The position numbers and the translations under genes are program-made. A DNA stretch of 64,000 bases from Treponema sp. (GTDB lineage: Bacteria > Spirochaetota > Spirochaetia > Treponematales > Treponemataceae), in NCBI GenBank assembly GCA_017940005.1, contig JAGAZO010000004.1:62001-126000 (forward strand), in the 5' to 3' direction. The notes under the pieces were generated by a model that was not told where the DNA came from, did no database searches, and was given only the letters and a program-made list of their open reading frames with translations. Of this stretch, positions 26,274 to 35,133 are shown piece by piece; positions within the stretch are counted from its first letter, which is position 1, and every line of letters starts with the position of its first letter.

Positions 26274-27404
26274 TTAAGAATCTTTTGCTTCAATCACCGC
26301 TTCAATTTCGTCAGGAATTTTTGAAAACAAATCGTAGCCTGTTTTTTCTTCGATGTAGTCAATCGAGCAGCGGTACTTTTGCCATGATTCGTTGAGACAA
26401 GTTTCATCGTTTGGTATGAATACTGCCTCTACCATTGTAGATGCATCTATGCGTGAAATGTCGTCAGTGCCTTCAGTAAGGTAGATGACTGCCTTCCACG
26501 TGTGCGATGGCACAGTAATTTCATTGTTACTGCTTGTAGGTATTGCCATAACATTTTCCTTTTTCTGTGACGTCCCCCCCTTACCGTATGGACCGCACAC
26601 AATGTACGCCTCACGTTTGGGATTGCCTTTTACAACATCGCGTATGTGATTTTCAAAATCATTCCACACTGTTTGATTGTTTGCTGGCGACTGCGGAACC
26701 ATGTTTGTCATGTAATATGTTGCAGAATTGTTTTCAACAATGTCAGTGCGGTCGCCAGACGGACACATATGACCGCGGTCAAAGCCGTATGTGTCATACT
26801 GATAGTCAGTTTTTTTGACTTTGTACCACGAGGACGGAAGCATATCATCTTCTCTAAAGTCATCTTGCCGTTTAACGTCTCCCATATCACCTGCACTTAA
26901 ATGCCATGCAACCCAATTTGGAATAAGCGTTGTGCTGTTGTACGACAAGCTGTATTGAGAACGCTCTAACAAGTAGTTCTCTGTAAGCGCAACATCTGCA
27001 CGCGCGGAACTCGGATTACCGAGATAGAGCGCAGTGTTTTCCGCAGCAGATTTTATTTGATACGCGATTGTTGTAACAGGAGAATCTGCCAATCCAACGC
27101 AACATGCAAACGCCTTGACGACAATAACATCGTTGCCATGCCCAGAAATTATCAATGGAGCAGTATATGACGGTGACGATGCTGTAGGCGTGCTGCCATC
27201 CATCGTGTAGTAAATAGTTGCTCCAGCAGTTTGCGTTGCAAGCGTTACGCTCGTGCCGTCATCGACAACAGGGGTGCGCACTGAAAATGTAACCGGTGCA
27301 GTGCTCGGTACTGACTTTTGTTCACTGCCTGTTACACACGATGCAAAAAGCAGCGCAACAACGCAAAAAAATAACGATACTTGTTTAGAAAATGTTTGTT
27401 TCAT
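26274..27404 (-). CDS. DRGH-type DNA/RNA non-specific endonuclease lipoprotein (copy 2)
   Basis: A 376-residue secreted nuclease. The lipobox is LLFASC with C23. Residues about 35-118 form a chitobiase/beta-hexosaminidase C-terminal-type domain (ATIYYTMDGSTPTASSP), and residues about 120-370 are the NucA/EndA fold with catalytic DRGH at 209-212 and the metal-binding Asn in MVPQSPANNQTVWNDFE. It should cut DNA and RNA outside the inner membrane. It is a close tandem paralogue of the next upstream gene; the catalytic parts are nearly identical. A run of seven G (26580-26574) codes for KGG at residues 275-277. It is the last gene of the operon. Confidence 0.93.
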   Translation of the reverse strand: MKQTFSKQVSLFFCVVALLFASCVTGSEQKSVPSTAPVTFSVRTPVVDDGTSVTLATQTAGATIYYTMDGSTPTASSPSYTAPLIISGHGNDVIVVKAFACCVGLADSPVTTIAYQIKSAAENTALYLGNPSSARADVALTENYLLERSQYSLSYNSTTLIPNWVAWHLSAGDMGDVKRQDDFREDDMLPSSWYKVKKTDYQYDTYGFDRGHMCPSGDRTDIVENNSATYYMTNMVPQSPANNQTVWNDFENHIRDVVKGNPKREAYIVCGPYGKGGTSQKKENVMAIPTSSNNEITVPSHTWKAVIYLTEGTDDISRIDASTMVEAVFIPNDETCLNESWQKYRCSIDYIEEKTGYDLFSKIPDEIEAVIEAKDS

Positions 27405-27446
27405 ATAACCCCTACCTTACTATTCCCTCCACACGAACCAGCAGTT

Positions 27447-28613
27447 TCAATTATTTCTTGCCTCAATCACCGCTTCAATTTCGTCGGGAATTCTTGAAAA
27501 TAAATCGTAGCCTGTTTTTTCTTCGATGTAGTCAATTGAGCAGCGGTAGTCCTGCCATGACTTGCCGCGACAAGTTTCATCGTTTGGGACGAAAACAGCT
27601 TCTACTCGTGTAGATGCATCTATGCGTGAAATGTCGTCAGTGCCTTCAGCAAGGTAGATGACTGCCTTCCACGTGTGCGATGGCACAGTGATTGCACTAC
27701 CGCTGTTTGTGATGATTTCTACACAATCCTCTTTCTTTTTTGACGTCCCCCCCCTACCGTATGGACCGCACACAATGTACGCCTCGCATGACGTGTTTTT
27801 TACCACATCGCGAATATGCCTTTCAAAATAGTTCCACACTGTTTGATTGTTTGCTGGCGACTGCGGAACCATGTTTGTCATAAAAAATGTCGCGCGGTTG
27901 TTTTCAACAATGTCAGTGCGGTCGCCAGACGGACACATATGGCCGCGGTCAAAGCCATATGTACGCGCTTGATAGTCTCCGCTTTTAACTTTGTACCACA
28001 GAGCAGGAAGCAAAGGGTCTGCCTTAAAACTATTCTTCCGTTGAACATTTCCCATATCGCTTGAGCACAGATGCCATGCAACCCAATTTGGAATAAGCGT
28101 TGTGCTGTTGTACGACAAGCTGTATTGAGAACGCTCTAGCAAGTAGTTCTCTGCAAGCGCAACATCTGCACGCGCGGAACTCGGATTACCGAGATAGAGT
28201 GCAGTGTTTTCCGCCCAGCCTATGGTGTATGTAACTGTTGTAACGGGAGAATCAGGTGCGCCCTCATAACGTGCAAACGCTTTGACAATGACAACATCGT
28301 TGCTACTGCCAATAATTTTAAGCGGAGCCGTGTACTTACTTGACGATGCTGTAGGTGTGCTACCATCCATCGTGTAGTAAATAGTTGCTCCAGCAGTTTG
28401 CGTTGCAAGCGTTATGCTCGTGCCGCTGTCAACATATGATTCACCTACTGAAAATGTTACAGGGGCAGTGCCCGCTGATATTTTCTCGCTGTCTATATTC
28501 TCCTTTTGCGCTACTATATTTTGTTCGCCACCTACACCTTGTGTACACGACACAAAAACAAATGCGGCAACGCAAAAGAAAATCGATATGTATTTTTTAA
28601 TGGACTTTTTCAT
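27447..28613 (-). CDS. DRGH-type DNA/RNA non-specific endonuclease lipoprotein (copy 1)
   Basis: A 388-residue paralogue of the adjacent downstream nuclease, 42 bp away. Lipobox FVSC gives C23; a longer, more divergent linker precedes the chitobiase-type domain (about 50-132), and the nuclease fold follows with DRGH at 222-225 and NNQTVWNYFE. The shared long stretches show a tandem duplication with divergence concentrated in the N-terminal third. A run of eight G (27754-27747) lies at codons R287-G289; slippage there would remove about the last 100 residues. AAGG before the ATG is a weak SD. A hairpin upstream may partly terminate incoming transcription. Confidence 0.93.
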   Translation of the reverse strand: MKKSIKKYISIFFCVAAFVFVSCTQGVGGEQNIVAQKENIDSEKISAGTAPVTFSVGESYVDSGTSITLATQTAGATIYYTMDGSTPTASSSKYTAPLKIIGSSNDVVIVKAFARYEGAPDSPVTTVTYTIGWAENTALYLGNPSSARADVALAENYLLERSQYSLSYNSTTLIPNWVAWHLCSSDMGNVQRKNSFKADPLLPALWYKVKSGDYQARTYGFDRGHMCPSGDRTDIVENNRATFFMTNMVPQSPANNQTVWNYFERHIRDVVKNTSCEAYIVCGPYGRGGTSKKKEDCVEIITNSGSAITVPSHTWKAVIYLAEGTDDISRIDASTRVEAVFVPNDETCRGKSWQDYRCSIDYIEEKTGYDLFSRIPDEIEAVIEARNN

Positions 28614-28704
28614 AATAAAAACCTTTTTGTATTGTTTTTATGCACACAGCGCGACGGTGAACATTCCTACGATTGCAAAACAGCGAGCAGTGCACGCCAA
28701 AAGA

Positions 28705-28730
28705 GCAGCCCCTGCAAAAGCAAGGGCTGC
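28705..28730 (-). terminator. Hairpin after the OB-fold lipoprotein gene
   Basis: GCAGCCC and GGGCTGC form a 7-bp stem extended by TGC/GCA, followed on the minus strand by CTCTTTT. The weak T-run suggests partial termination, which would lower nuclease expression relative to upstream genes. The rest of 28614-28751 holds nothing evident. Confidence 0.6.
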
Positions 28731-28751
28731 GAGTGAAAGACAGTTACTCAG

Positions 28752-31607
28752 CTAACGTATAATATAAAATTTAACGTCATCGATAATAAGTGGAGTTTTA
28801 TCTATAGTTGAAATCTGGGAAAACTTCACATATGCATCAGCAGGAACAGCAAAAACATACGAATAATCTGAAGCAGTTGGTGAGAGGTCAATTCGTTTTA
28901 CACCTTTCCAAGTTGCTCCATCTTCTGAATATGATACCTCCAACTTTGTTGCAGCATCGCCTACTTTTGCCGTAAACACAATGCGTTGTAAGTTTTGCGT
29001 TGAAAACTTTGTAACGGCATAAGGTGTAACTGCTTTACTTGTATAATACCGCAACTGCATGCTTTGAGTGCCAGTTATTTTATTATTTATTGATACTGTT
29101 CCACAAATCGTTGCCCATTGTGAACCTGTATTCCCAATTAATACTTCCTCTGTATTATTATAAATGTTTGACGCCGTAAATCCTTCGTCAGTTTCAAAAC
29201 CTACTGTACGAACAAGCGTTTCAGCGGCAGTTAATGTATAGGAAGCGCTTGAAACATCAGAGTCTATCATGTTGTTTTTAACTGCAATCGCTTTGACTGT
29301 TACAGTGGCTCCCGAACTTGGTAAAGTAACACCGCTTGTATATTTGTCTGAACCAGTTGTAGGTGTATCGCCATTTGTCGTGTAGTAAATGGTGCCACCT
29401 TCAGCAGAAGAAAGCGTAACAATTCCCCCTTTAGGCGCGCTGGCTCCATCAGGTGGATTGAATGTAACCTCACTCAGTTTTTGTAACGAGCCATCTGCAT
29501 TTGCCGTAACAACATACTCCATGCGAACGCCATTTGCAGAATTTTCGATGATTTGACCAAAGAACACTGTTTCTTCTAACACATCGTCAAAGGCTATCTT
29601 CTTATTTGCTTCACCGTTAACGACTCCCGATGCAACAGTGCCTTTTACGCCATAAATACGATGGTCTTGTTCATCCCAACCGTTGCTACCACTTACGTAG
29701 TACAAAGTATCTGTAGCATTTGCTTGTTCAACAGAAACACCCCCACTGATTCCCGTGATTTGAAGCGTCTTGTTGTATTTCTTTATCTCCGTAGCAGTGA
29801 ATCTAACTTTGTCACCTAATTTCAAATTAGTACCCGAGTTAGCTAAAAACACTTCGATTCCAGCATTTTTATCTTGGATAAACCATGTTCTTCCATCCAC
29901 CCATTGGGTCACAATACCCGTTAGTTCCTGATTGATATCTTTAACAGCACTATTAGAGCTTACAAAGCTATCAATCACTGTCTTGATATTTCCGTCAAAG
30001 TCGTAGTTATCGCTTGCAGTGAGCGGGACATATTTCATGCCGTTCTTGCCATAGAATGTGCCGGTAAGCGGCGGCTCAACCGCTTTTATCGTGTACTCCC
30101 CAGTTGCAACATGAGAGGGGGTATAGTCATTTTTGTATGCAATAGCTTTGATCGTTACCTCCTCTCCAGCTGCTCCGGTAATAGTTATTGGAGTACTGCA
30201 TTCTGGTGATGAGTCAGTTGGGAGAGTGCCGTCAAGTGTGTAGCGAATCGTTGCATCTCTTGTGATTGTCGCAAGTGTCACTTTCGTGTCCGCTGCAACC
30301 TTGCCAGAGCCAGGAGTAAACGTTACATCTTCTACTATATTTTTAAGCGAACTGTTGTTCATAATAACTGATGCATCTTCTTCAAACACGACATTAAAGC
30401 GGAAGTAGCCGCCTGTATGCCAGTCAGTGTAACCAAAATGTGCTTTTTCTTCAGTCCCCGTCTTTGCACCGTTGAACTTTATCACACTGTCTGGAGCATT
30501 TGACACAGTGTCTGCAACAGCTTTCATACCGGCAAGATTTAAACCGCGCCAACCAGAAAAATCAGTAAGACCCGTTAAATTGCGGTAATAGAGTTTATCG
30601 CTTTTTTTCGACTCGTCAATTACAACAGTTCCGCTGATCTCAGTGATTTCCGGCACACCGTAATACATCATGCCTTTTGTTGCAGTTGCCGTAATATAGT
30701 CGCCCACTTTAAGACCTGATGGTCTCGATATTCTGTAGAATTCAATACTGGCATCTTTATCCTGCACAATAAAATAATTCGAGTTTGTATTTATCATAGT
30801 AACAATGCCGCTTACCGATACATCTACGGAAACAGCAGTTGTTGCCGTGCCTATCTTTGACAGCGCCTCAACAATATTACCAGCAACATCATAGTTTGTT
30901 GTCTCATCTATATATTCAACAAATTCTATTTTTACCGTGTATGTCGCTTCTGTTACTACAGAAGATTTTCCGTTTTTGAACGCAATCGCTTTTACCGTGA
31001 ACGTTGTATTTGCTTTTGGCAGCTCAAACGGAGCAGTATACTTTGTAGAAGACTCAGTAGGTTCTTCGCCATCGATCGTGTAGTAAATTGTTGCGCCCGG
31101 TTCAGCAGTTGTAAGTGTTATTTTACTATGTGCATAAATCGGTTTATTATCTGCAGGAGCAAATGTAACGTGCTCAATTTTTTCCGTGCCCGGCTTTACA
31201 GTATATTTTGCACTCGTAACATCAGAAGTTATCATGCCCTCTTTTACGGCAAGCGCATACACAGTAACTTCTCCACTGTTAATCGGTGATACTTTGTTCC
31301 CGAATGTTGCTGTGTTTGCACTGACCATTTGCGAATAATTTTGCGCAGACAACGCTCCGTCTTTTGACCAATAGATATCCGCTCCGCTTGTTGCAGTTGA
31401 AAGCGTTATCGTAGTGCCGCCGTTTATTTCACCTGCTGCAGGCGAAAACGTAACGTTTTCAACTTTTTGATTTTCAGATTGCCCTTCAGAACCTGCAGGA
31501 TTTTTACATCCCACTACATACAGTGCAACACATACGCATGCCGCAATTGCTGCAAACAGAGCGAGTACGTTTTTGCCATACCCCCCCCTACGTATCTTTT
31601 GTAACAT
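28752..31607 (-). CDS. Lipoprotein with chitobiase-type and YhcR-type OB-fold domains
   Basis: A 951-residue exported protein with a probable lipobox VVGC. Four chitobiase/beta-hexosaminidase-type domains (each with an IYY(T/S)-DG-P motif) alternate with two OB-fold modules like that of the B. subtilis nuclease YhcR; the latter open with NYDxxGNI and contain YFIVQDKDASIEFY and TWFIQDKNAGIEVF. The C-terminal 150 residues look like a jelly-roll module (VGFETDEGF to DDVKFY). No catalytic motif is seen, so it may bind nucleic acid for its neighbours. GAGGAGG lies 5 nt before the ATG at 31607. A run of eight G (31588-31581) at codons 7-10 could switch the gene off by slippage. Confidence 0.85.
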   Translation of the reverse strand: MLQKIRRGGYGKNVLALFAAIAACVCVALYVVGCKNPAGSEGQSENQKVENVTFSPAAGEINGGTTITLSTATSGADIYWSKDGALSAQNYSQMVSANTATFGNKVSPINSGEVTVYALAVKEGMITSDVTSAKYTVKPGTEKIEHVTFAPADNKPIYAHSKITLTTAEPGATIYYTIDGEEPTESSTKYTAPFELPKANTTFTVKAIAFKNGKSSVVTEATYTVKIEFVEYIDETTNYDVAGNIVEALSKIGTATTAVSVDVSVSGIVTMINTNSNYFIVQDKDASIEFYRISRPSGLKVGDYITATATKGMMYYGVPEITEISGTVVIDESKKSDKLYYRNLTGLTDFSGWRGLNLAGMKAVADTVSNAPDSVIKFNGAKTGTEEKAHFGYTDWHTGGYFRFNVVFEEDASVIMNNSSLKNIVEDVTFTPGSGKVAADTKVTLATITRDATIRYTLDGTLPTDSSPECSTPITITGAAGEEVTIKAIAYKNDYTPSHVATGEYTIKAVEPPLTGTFYGKNGMKYVPLTASDNYDFDGNIKTVIDSFVSSNSAVKDINQELTGIVTQWVDGRTWFIQDKNAGIEVFLANSGTNLKLGDKVRFTATEIKKYNKTLQITGISGGVSVEQANATDTLYYVSGSNGWDEQDHRIYGVKGTVASGVVNGEANKKIAFDDVLEETVFFGQIIENSANGVRMEYVVTANADGSLQKLSEVTFNPPDGASAPKGGIVTLSSAEGGTIYYTTNGDTPTTGSDKYTSGVTLPSSGATVTVKAIAVKNNMIDSDVSSASYTLTAAETLVRTVGFETDEGFTASNIYNNTEEVLIGNTGSQWATICGTVSINNKITGTQSMQLRYYTSKAVTPYAVTKFSTQNLQRIVFTAKVGDAATKLEVSYSEDGATWKGVKRIDLSPTASDYSYVFAVPADAYVKFSQISTIDKTPLIIDDVKFYIIR

Positions 31608-31635
31608 AATGACCTCCTCATTACATTTTGTAGCT

Positions 31636-33231
31636 CTATTCAACAATGAGCACATTCGGGATTTCTGCCCAACGTTTGCTCACTGTATTCATTGCCTTAA
31701 GCTGCTCAATTACAGCTTCTCTAAACGGAATGTATGTGTTCTCATACTCGATTGCGGCGGGCGCTATCATCTCGTACAAGTCTCCGCCATCAAACATAAA
31801 GTCATTCACGACAATGGTGTATTCGCTGTCGTCAGCAACTTCCCTGCCGTCATCAAGTACAATGCGCTTCACACGGAAACCAGGTGCTGCACGCGTTGTG
31901 TAATACACAGTGCCGCCCGCAAACTGACCTGCGCGGAATCCAACGGAATTTATGCCGTGGTCTATAATCTTTTTCAAATCGCGCCCTTTCACCTTCACCG
32001 TAACGCCTGTATTGTCAAACGGAATAAGCTCCCACATATCGTTCACCGTGAGCGTACCCGCGCGAAGTGTTTTGCGAAGCCCTCCGCCATTTGTAATTGC
32101 CATGTCTGCCTTATATGCATTTTTCATTGCAGTTGCAATCAAGTACCCCACAGGCGTTACGTTAGGCACCGTTTCTTCGTGACTCAATTCTTCTTCCAAG
32201 AATGCAACTCGTTCTCCGAGTTCCGCACCGTAATCAGACTTATACGATGCAACGATTGAAAGAATTTCATTATCGGGCGTTATCTCGTCTTTATACTTGT
32301 ATATCTCGATGACATCTGCTGTTACGTCGCGCAAACCTTTTTCATCAAACTTGAACTGTACCGCGCTCACCGCCCTGCCGTAATTGATTGCCTGCACAAC
32401 AGGAACGCCGTTTGTCTTTCCTTTTACGTACTCATGGCTGTGACCGCTTATAACTGCGTCAATGCCTTTTACTTTGCACAGATTTTCAAGTTCGTCGTCA
32501 TCGTTTGCGGAAACGGCGTTGCCGGGCGCCAGACGGTTCGCGTGCGTGCCTATGTGCGACAATACGACAACCGCTTCAATCGGGTACATCGCCTGCAATT
32601 TGCGCAATGTCTTACGCACCGCTTTTGCGGGATCAGTAAACTCGAAATTTTCAATCATCTTTTTACTTGCAGTAAACACAGTGTCCTGCGTCGCAGTTCC
32701 AATCACCGCAATGAGATGACCGCCTATGCGGTATAGCTCATACTCTTTGCACCAACTCGGAATCTTTCCTGTCGGCTTGTAGATGATGTTCGCCGCAATG
32801 AAATCAAAACCGCCGTCTTTTTTCCACTGCTCAAACATGTCTTCGCCCCAGTCAAACTCGTGATTGCCTACAGTGCTCGTCGCAAGTTCCGTCGCCTTGA
32901 AAAAATCAGAGACAACTTTTCCCTGCGACAAATTTGAAAGCGCACTTCCCTGATAATTGTCTCCTGCTGACACGAAAATGCTTTCAGGATGCTGCGCTTT
33001 CAATTCAGAGATTATTTCTCCGAGCTTTGCAGCTCCAGGATTTTTGCCTGCTAAATCTTCTTCAACAGAGCCGTGAAAATCGTTTACCGCAAAAATCGTA
33101 ACGTACTTTGATTTTCCGTTTGAAAGCACTTCCGATGCCGACGTGATTTTTCCCATCTCTCTGATTGCAGGAGCGGCAAAGAGCGCGCAACAAACTAAAA
33201 ATATGCTGATGCAGCTAATTCTTTTTTTCAT
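31636..33231 (-). CDS. Exported 5'-nucleotidase, UshA/YhcR type
   Basis: A 531-residue secreted metallophosphatase that removes the 5'-phosphate from nucleotides. After a signal peptide (to about residue 22) the metal motifs appear in order: D51 and H53 in VNDFHG, D91 in AGDNYQGS, N123 and H124 in GNHEFDWG, SHIGTH and SGHSHEY. The C-terminal substrate domain has TNGGGLRKTLRAGTLTVNDM, typical of the family. It lies between the beta-barrel gene (10 bp) and the OB-fold lipoprotein gene (28 bp). In this operon it would convert nuclease products to nucleosides for uptake. Confidence 0.94.
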   Translation of the reverse strand: MKKRISCISIFLVCCALFAAPAIREMGKITSASEVLSNGKSKYVTIFAVNDFHGSVEEDLAGKNPGAAKLGEIISELKAQHPESIFVSAGDNYQGSALSNLSQGKVVSDFFKATELATSTVGNHEFDWGEDMFEQWKKDGGFDFIAANIIYKPTGKIPSWCKEYELYRIGGHLIAVIGTATQDTVFTASKKMIENFEFTDPAKAVRKTLRKLQAMYPIEAVVVLSHIGTHANRLAPGNAVSANDDDELENLCKVKGIDAVISGHSHEYVKGKTNGVPVVQAINYGRAVSAVQFKFDEKGLRDVTADVIEIYKYKDEITPDNEILSIVASYKSDYGAELGERVAFLEEELSHEETVPNVTPVGYLIATAMKNAYKADMAITNGGGLRKTLRAGTLTVNDMWELIPFDNTGVTVKVKGRDLKKIIDHGINSVGFRAGQFAGGTVYYTTRAAPGFRVKRIVLDDGREVADDSEYTIVVNDFMFDGGDLYEMIAPAAIEYENTYIPFREAVIEQLKAMNTVSKRWAEIPNVLIVE

Positions 33232-33241
33232 AGCTCATACC

Positions 33242-35119
33242 TCACAGTGAAATTTTCGCAGTGCACGACAGCGACGAGATGCGCCGTGACGCGCGGCGTG
33301 AAAGCGACGGCTTGCTCCGATACTCGCAGCAAATAGTAAGCACGTCCTTTATCGGCGTAAATGCTGCACCAATGTTCCAGCTCGTAAAATCCACAAACTT
33401 GCGCTCGGGCAATGAGCTCATATCGTCCCACTCGGCAAGTTTTGAATTCTTGTAGTAGTCCATGCCACCGTACATGCGAACAGGAACGCGCGTAATATCC
33501 TGAATGTCTGCTTCTACGTTCGCAAAGAATCCGAATCCATTCATGGAAAGCTTGTCGCCGTAATGGAAGCCGCGCACGCCGCCTTTTACCGTAACAATGT
33601 CGTAGCTCAAGAAATATTGCGGATTAAATGAAACAGTTGCACTCCATTGCATTGCCTGCGAAAGATTTGCCGTATTGTAGTCTGATTCTGCCGACACACC
33701 GTAGAACCTGTCTTCAACAGTGTTGCATGGTACATGCGAAAACTGCTTACCTTTGTACGATGCATTTGCGTAAAGAGCGGCTCCAAATATGTTCGCGTGT
33801 GCATCTCCTGAAACTGCAAATGAAAGTTGAGAAGACGAACCGTCAACATTTCTATCACGCCAGTTTAAGACTACTGCTTCCATGCCGCCGCCATACGAAC
33901 CAAATCCATATGTATTCCACCGCGCATATGCATTGAGCGCAAAATTGGTCGGAGCAACAAGCAAGTCTGTCATAACGCCGCCGCCTTGCACAACAAGCTC
34001 GCTTGAAATCTTTTCCAAGTACATCGTGTATCGTGCAGATGTTTTAAGCGCAAGCTCTGATTTTACACCAGACCAATAGTCGAGCTTCTGTGTGTCCCAG
34101 TTTTCAGCAATTTGCTTTTCACCACCTGCAATGCCGAGCACAACATCCGCTTCAAAGCCTTTGAGAAAACCGTTTTTGAGCGTAACTGCGAGCGACGAGC
34201 CTTTTTCGCGCGTTCCTGCAAGTTGCGACACAATCATGCTGCCGACAGCAAGGCGGCTTCCTGTAAAATCTGCGCGTATGTCAAACATGTTTGCAATATT
34301 CGTCACTTTTACATACGCAGACGGCACTATCTCTTTAAACGTAATGCCGTCACTTTTTCCCGATGAAACTTTTGCAAACTCTGCTTTTGCTTTTTGCTTG
34401 AGCTCCGCCTTGCGCTTCATGCTGTCAGAAAGTCCTGCGTACTGAAACTGGCTTACATCACCTGTCGAAAGCTCTAGTGCATAGAGATTGTCAATCGCCT
34501 CGCCTATTTTATTTTTAATTTCATTGTATAACGCCTGCGCATCTGCCCATTTTGTTGTATTCCACGCAACATCGTCCGCACGCTCAACAGTGGAGCCAAC
34601 GATAAAACGATAGCGTGAATTGCTCGCGCCGTATGCTGTTGTCGGCCATGGACTTCCATCGGGAGTGCCACACGGATTGTACGGCAAATCAAAGCGGACT
34701 CTGTTAGCTTCGTACCAGTCAATCATCGGCTGAATGAGCGAGTAGTAATTTGTATCTGACGATGATGCGTAGTCTTTACCAAACGCAAGTTCATACAGCT
34801 TTGCCATGTTTGTAGAGATGTTCACCTCGTAGCCAACACCGCTTTTTTGCAAAATGCCGTTCTCTTTTTCAACGCCCCATTCAGATGCACGAAAAAATGA
34901 ACCTTTGAGTTTCAAGTCGAGCGTCGATGAAACACCGCTGTCCGAAAAGCCAGGAATTTCCTCAAGCGTTTCGTTTTTTCCGAGATTTGACCATCCTGCG
35001 CCCGCTTCAATTGTTGCAGAAAAGTCAGGCTGCACCTTTTTCTTCGTGTCACGTGCGAATGCGATTCCTGCGACAAATACCACGAGCGTGCCAAGTACAA
35101 GTAGTTTTTTCTTTACCAT
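33242..35119 (-). CDS. Predicted outer-membrane beta-barrel protein in the nuclease operon
   Basis: A 625-residue exported protein. A signal peptide (residues 1-22, ending AFA) is followed by a region rich in short amphipathic strands with aromatic girdles, for example ALNAYARWNTYGFGSYGG, SFAVSGDAHANIFGAALYANASY and GVRGFHYGDKLSMNGFGFFANV; a helical insertion lies near residues 195-250. Treponemal major-sheath or porin-like proteins share this style. The C-terminus ends SLSCTAKISL, which can serve as the last strand. Placement within the nucleolytic operon suggests a pore for nucleotides or nucleosides; this is inference. Confidence 0.7.
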   Translation of the reverse strand: MVKKKLLVLGTLVVFVAGIAFARDTKKKVQPDFSATIEAGAGWSNLGKNETLEEIPGFSDSGVSSTLDLKLKGSFFRASEWGVEKENGILQKSGVGYEVNISTNMAKLYELAFGKDYASSSDTNYYSLIQPMIDWYEANRVRFDLPYNPCGTPDGSPWPTTAYGASNSRYRFIVGSTVERADDVAWNTTKWADAQALYNEIKNKIGEAIDNLYALELSTGDVSQFQYAGLSDSMKRKAELKQKAKAEFAKVSSGKSDGITFKEIVPSAYVKVTNIANMFDIRADFTGSRLAVGSMIVSQLAGTREKGSSLAVTLKNGFLKGFEADVVLGIAGGEKQIAENWDTQKLDYWSGVKSELALKTSARYTMYLEKISSELVVQGGGVMTDLLVAPTNFALNAYARWNTYGFGSYGGGMEAVVLNWRDRNVDGSSSQLSFAVSGDAHANIFGAALYANASYKGKQFSHVPCNTVEDRFYGVSAESDYNTANLSQAMQWSATVSFNPQYFLSYDIVTVKGGVRGFHYGDKLSMNGFGFFANVEADIQDITRVPVRMYGGMDYYKNSKLAEWDDMSSLPERKFVDFTSWNIGAAFTPIKDVLTICCEYRSKPSLSRRASRRISSLSCTAKISL

Positions 35120-35133
35120 AACCTAATCCTTAT

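Noticed and set aside
33242-33431. A frameshift at the 3' end of the beta-barrel gene in the nuclease operon
   Set aside because: An alternative frame of 67 codons overlaps the end, but the main frame gives an acceptable last strand (SCTAKISL) and correct spacing to the next gene, so no frameshift is needed.
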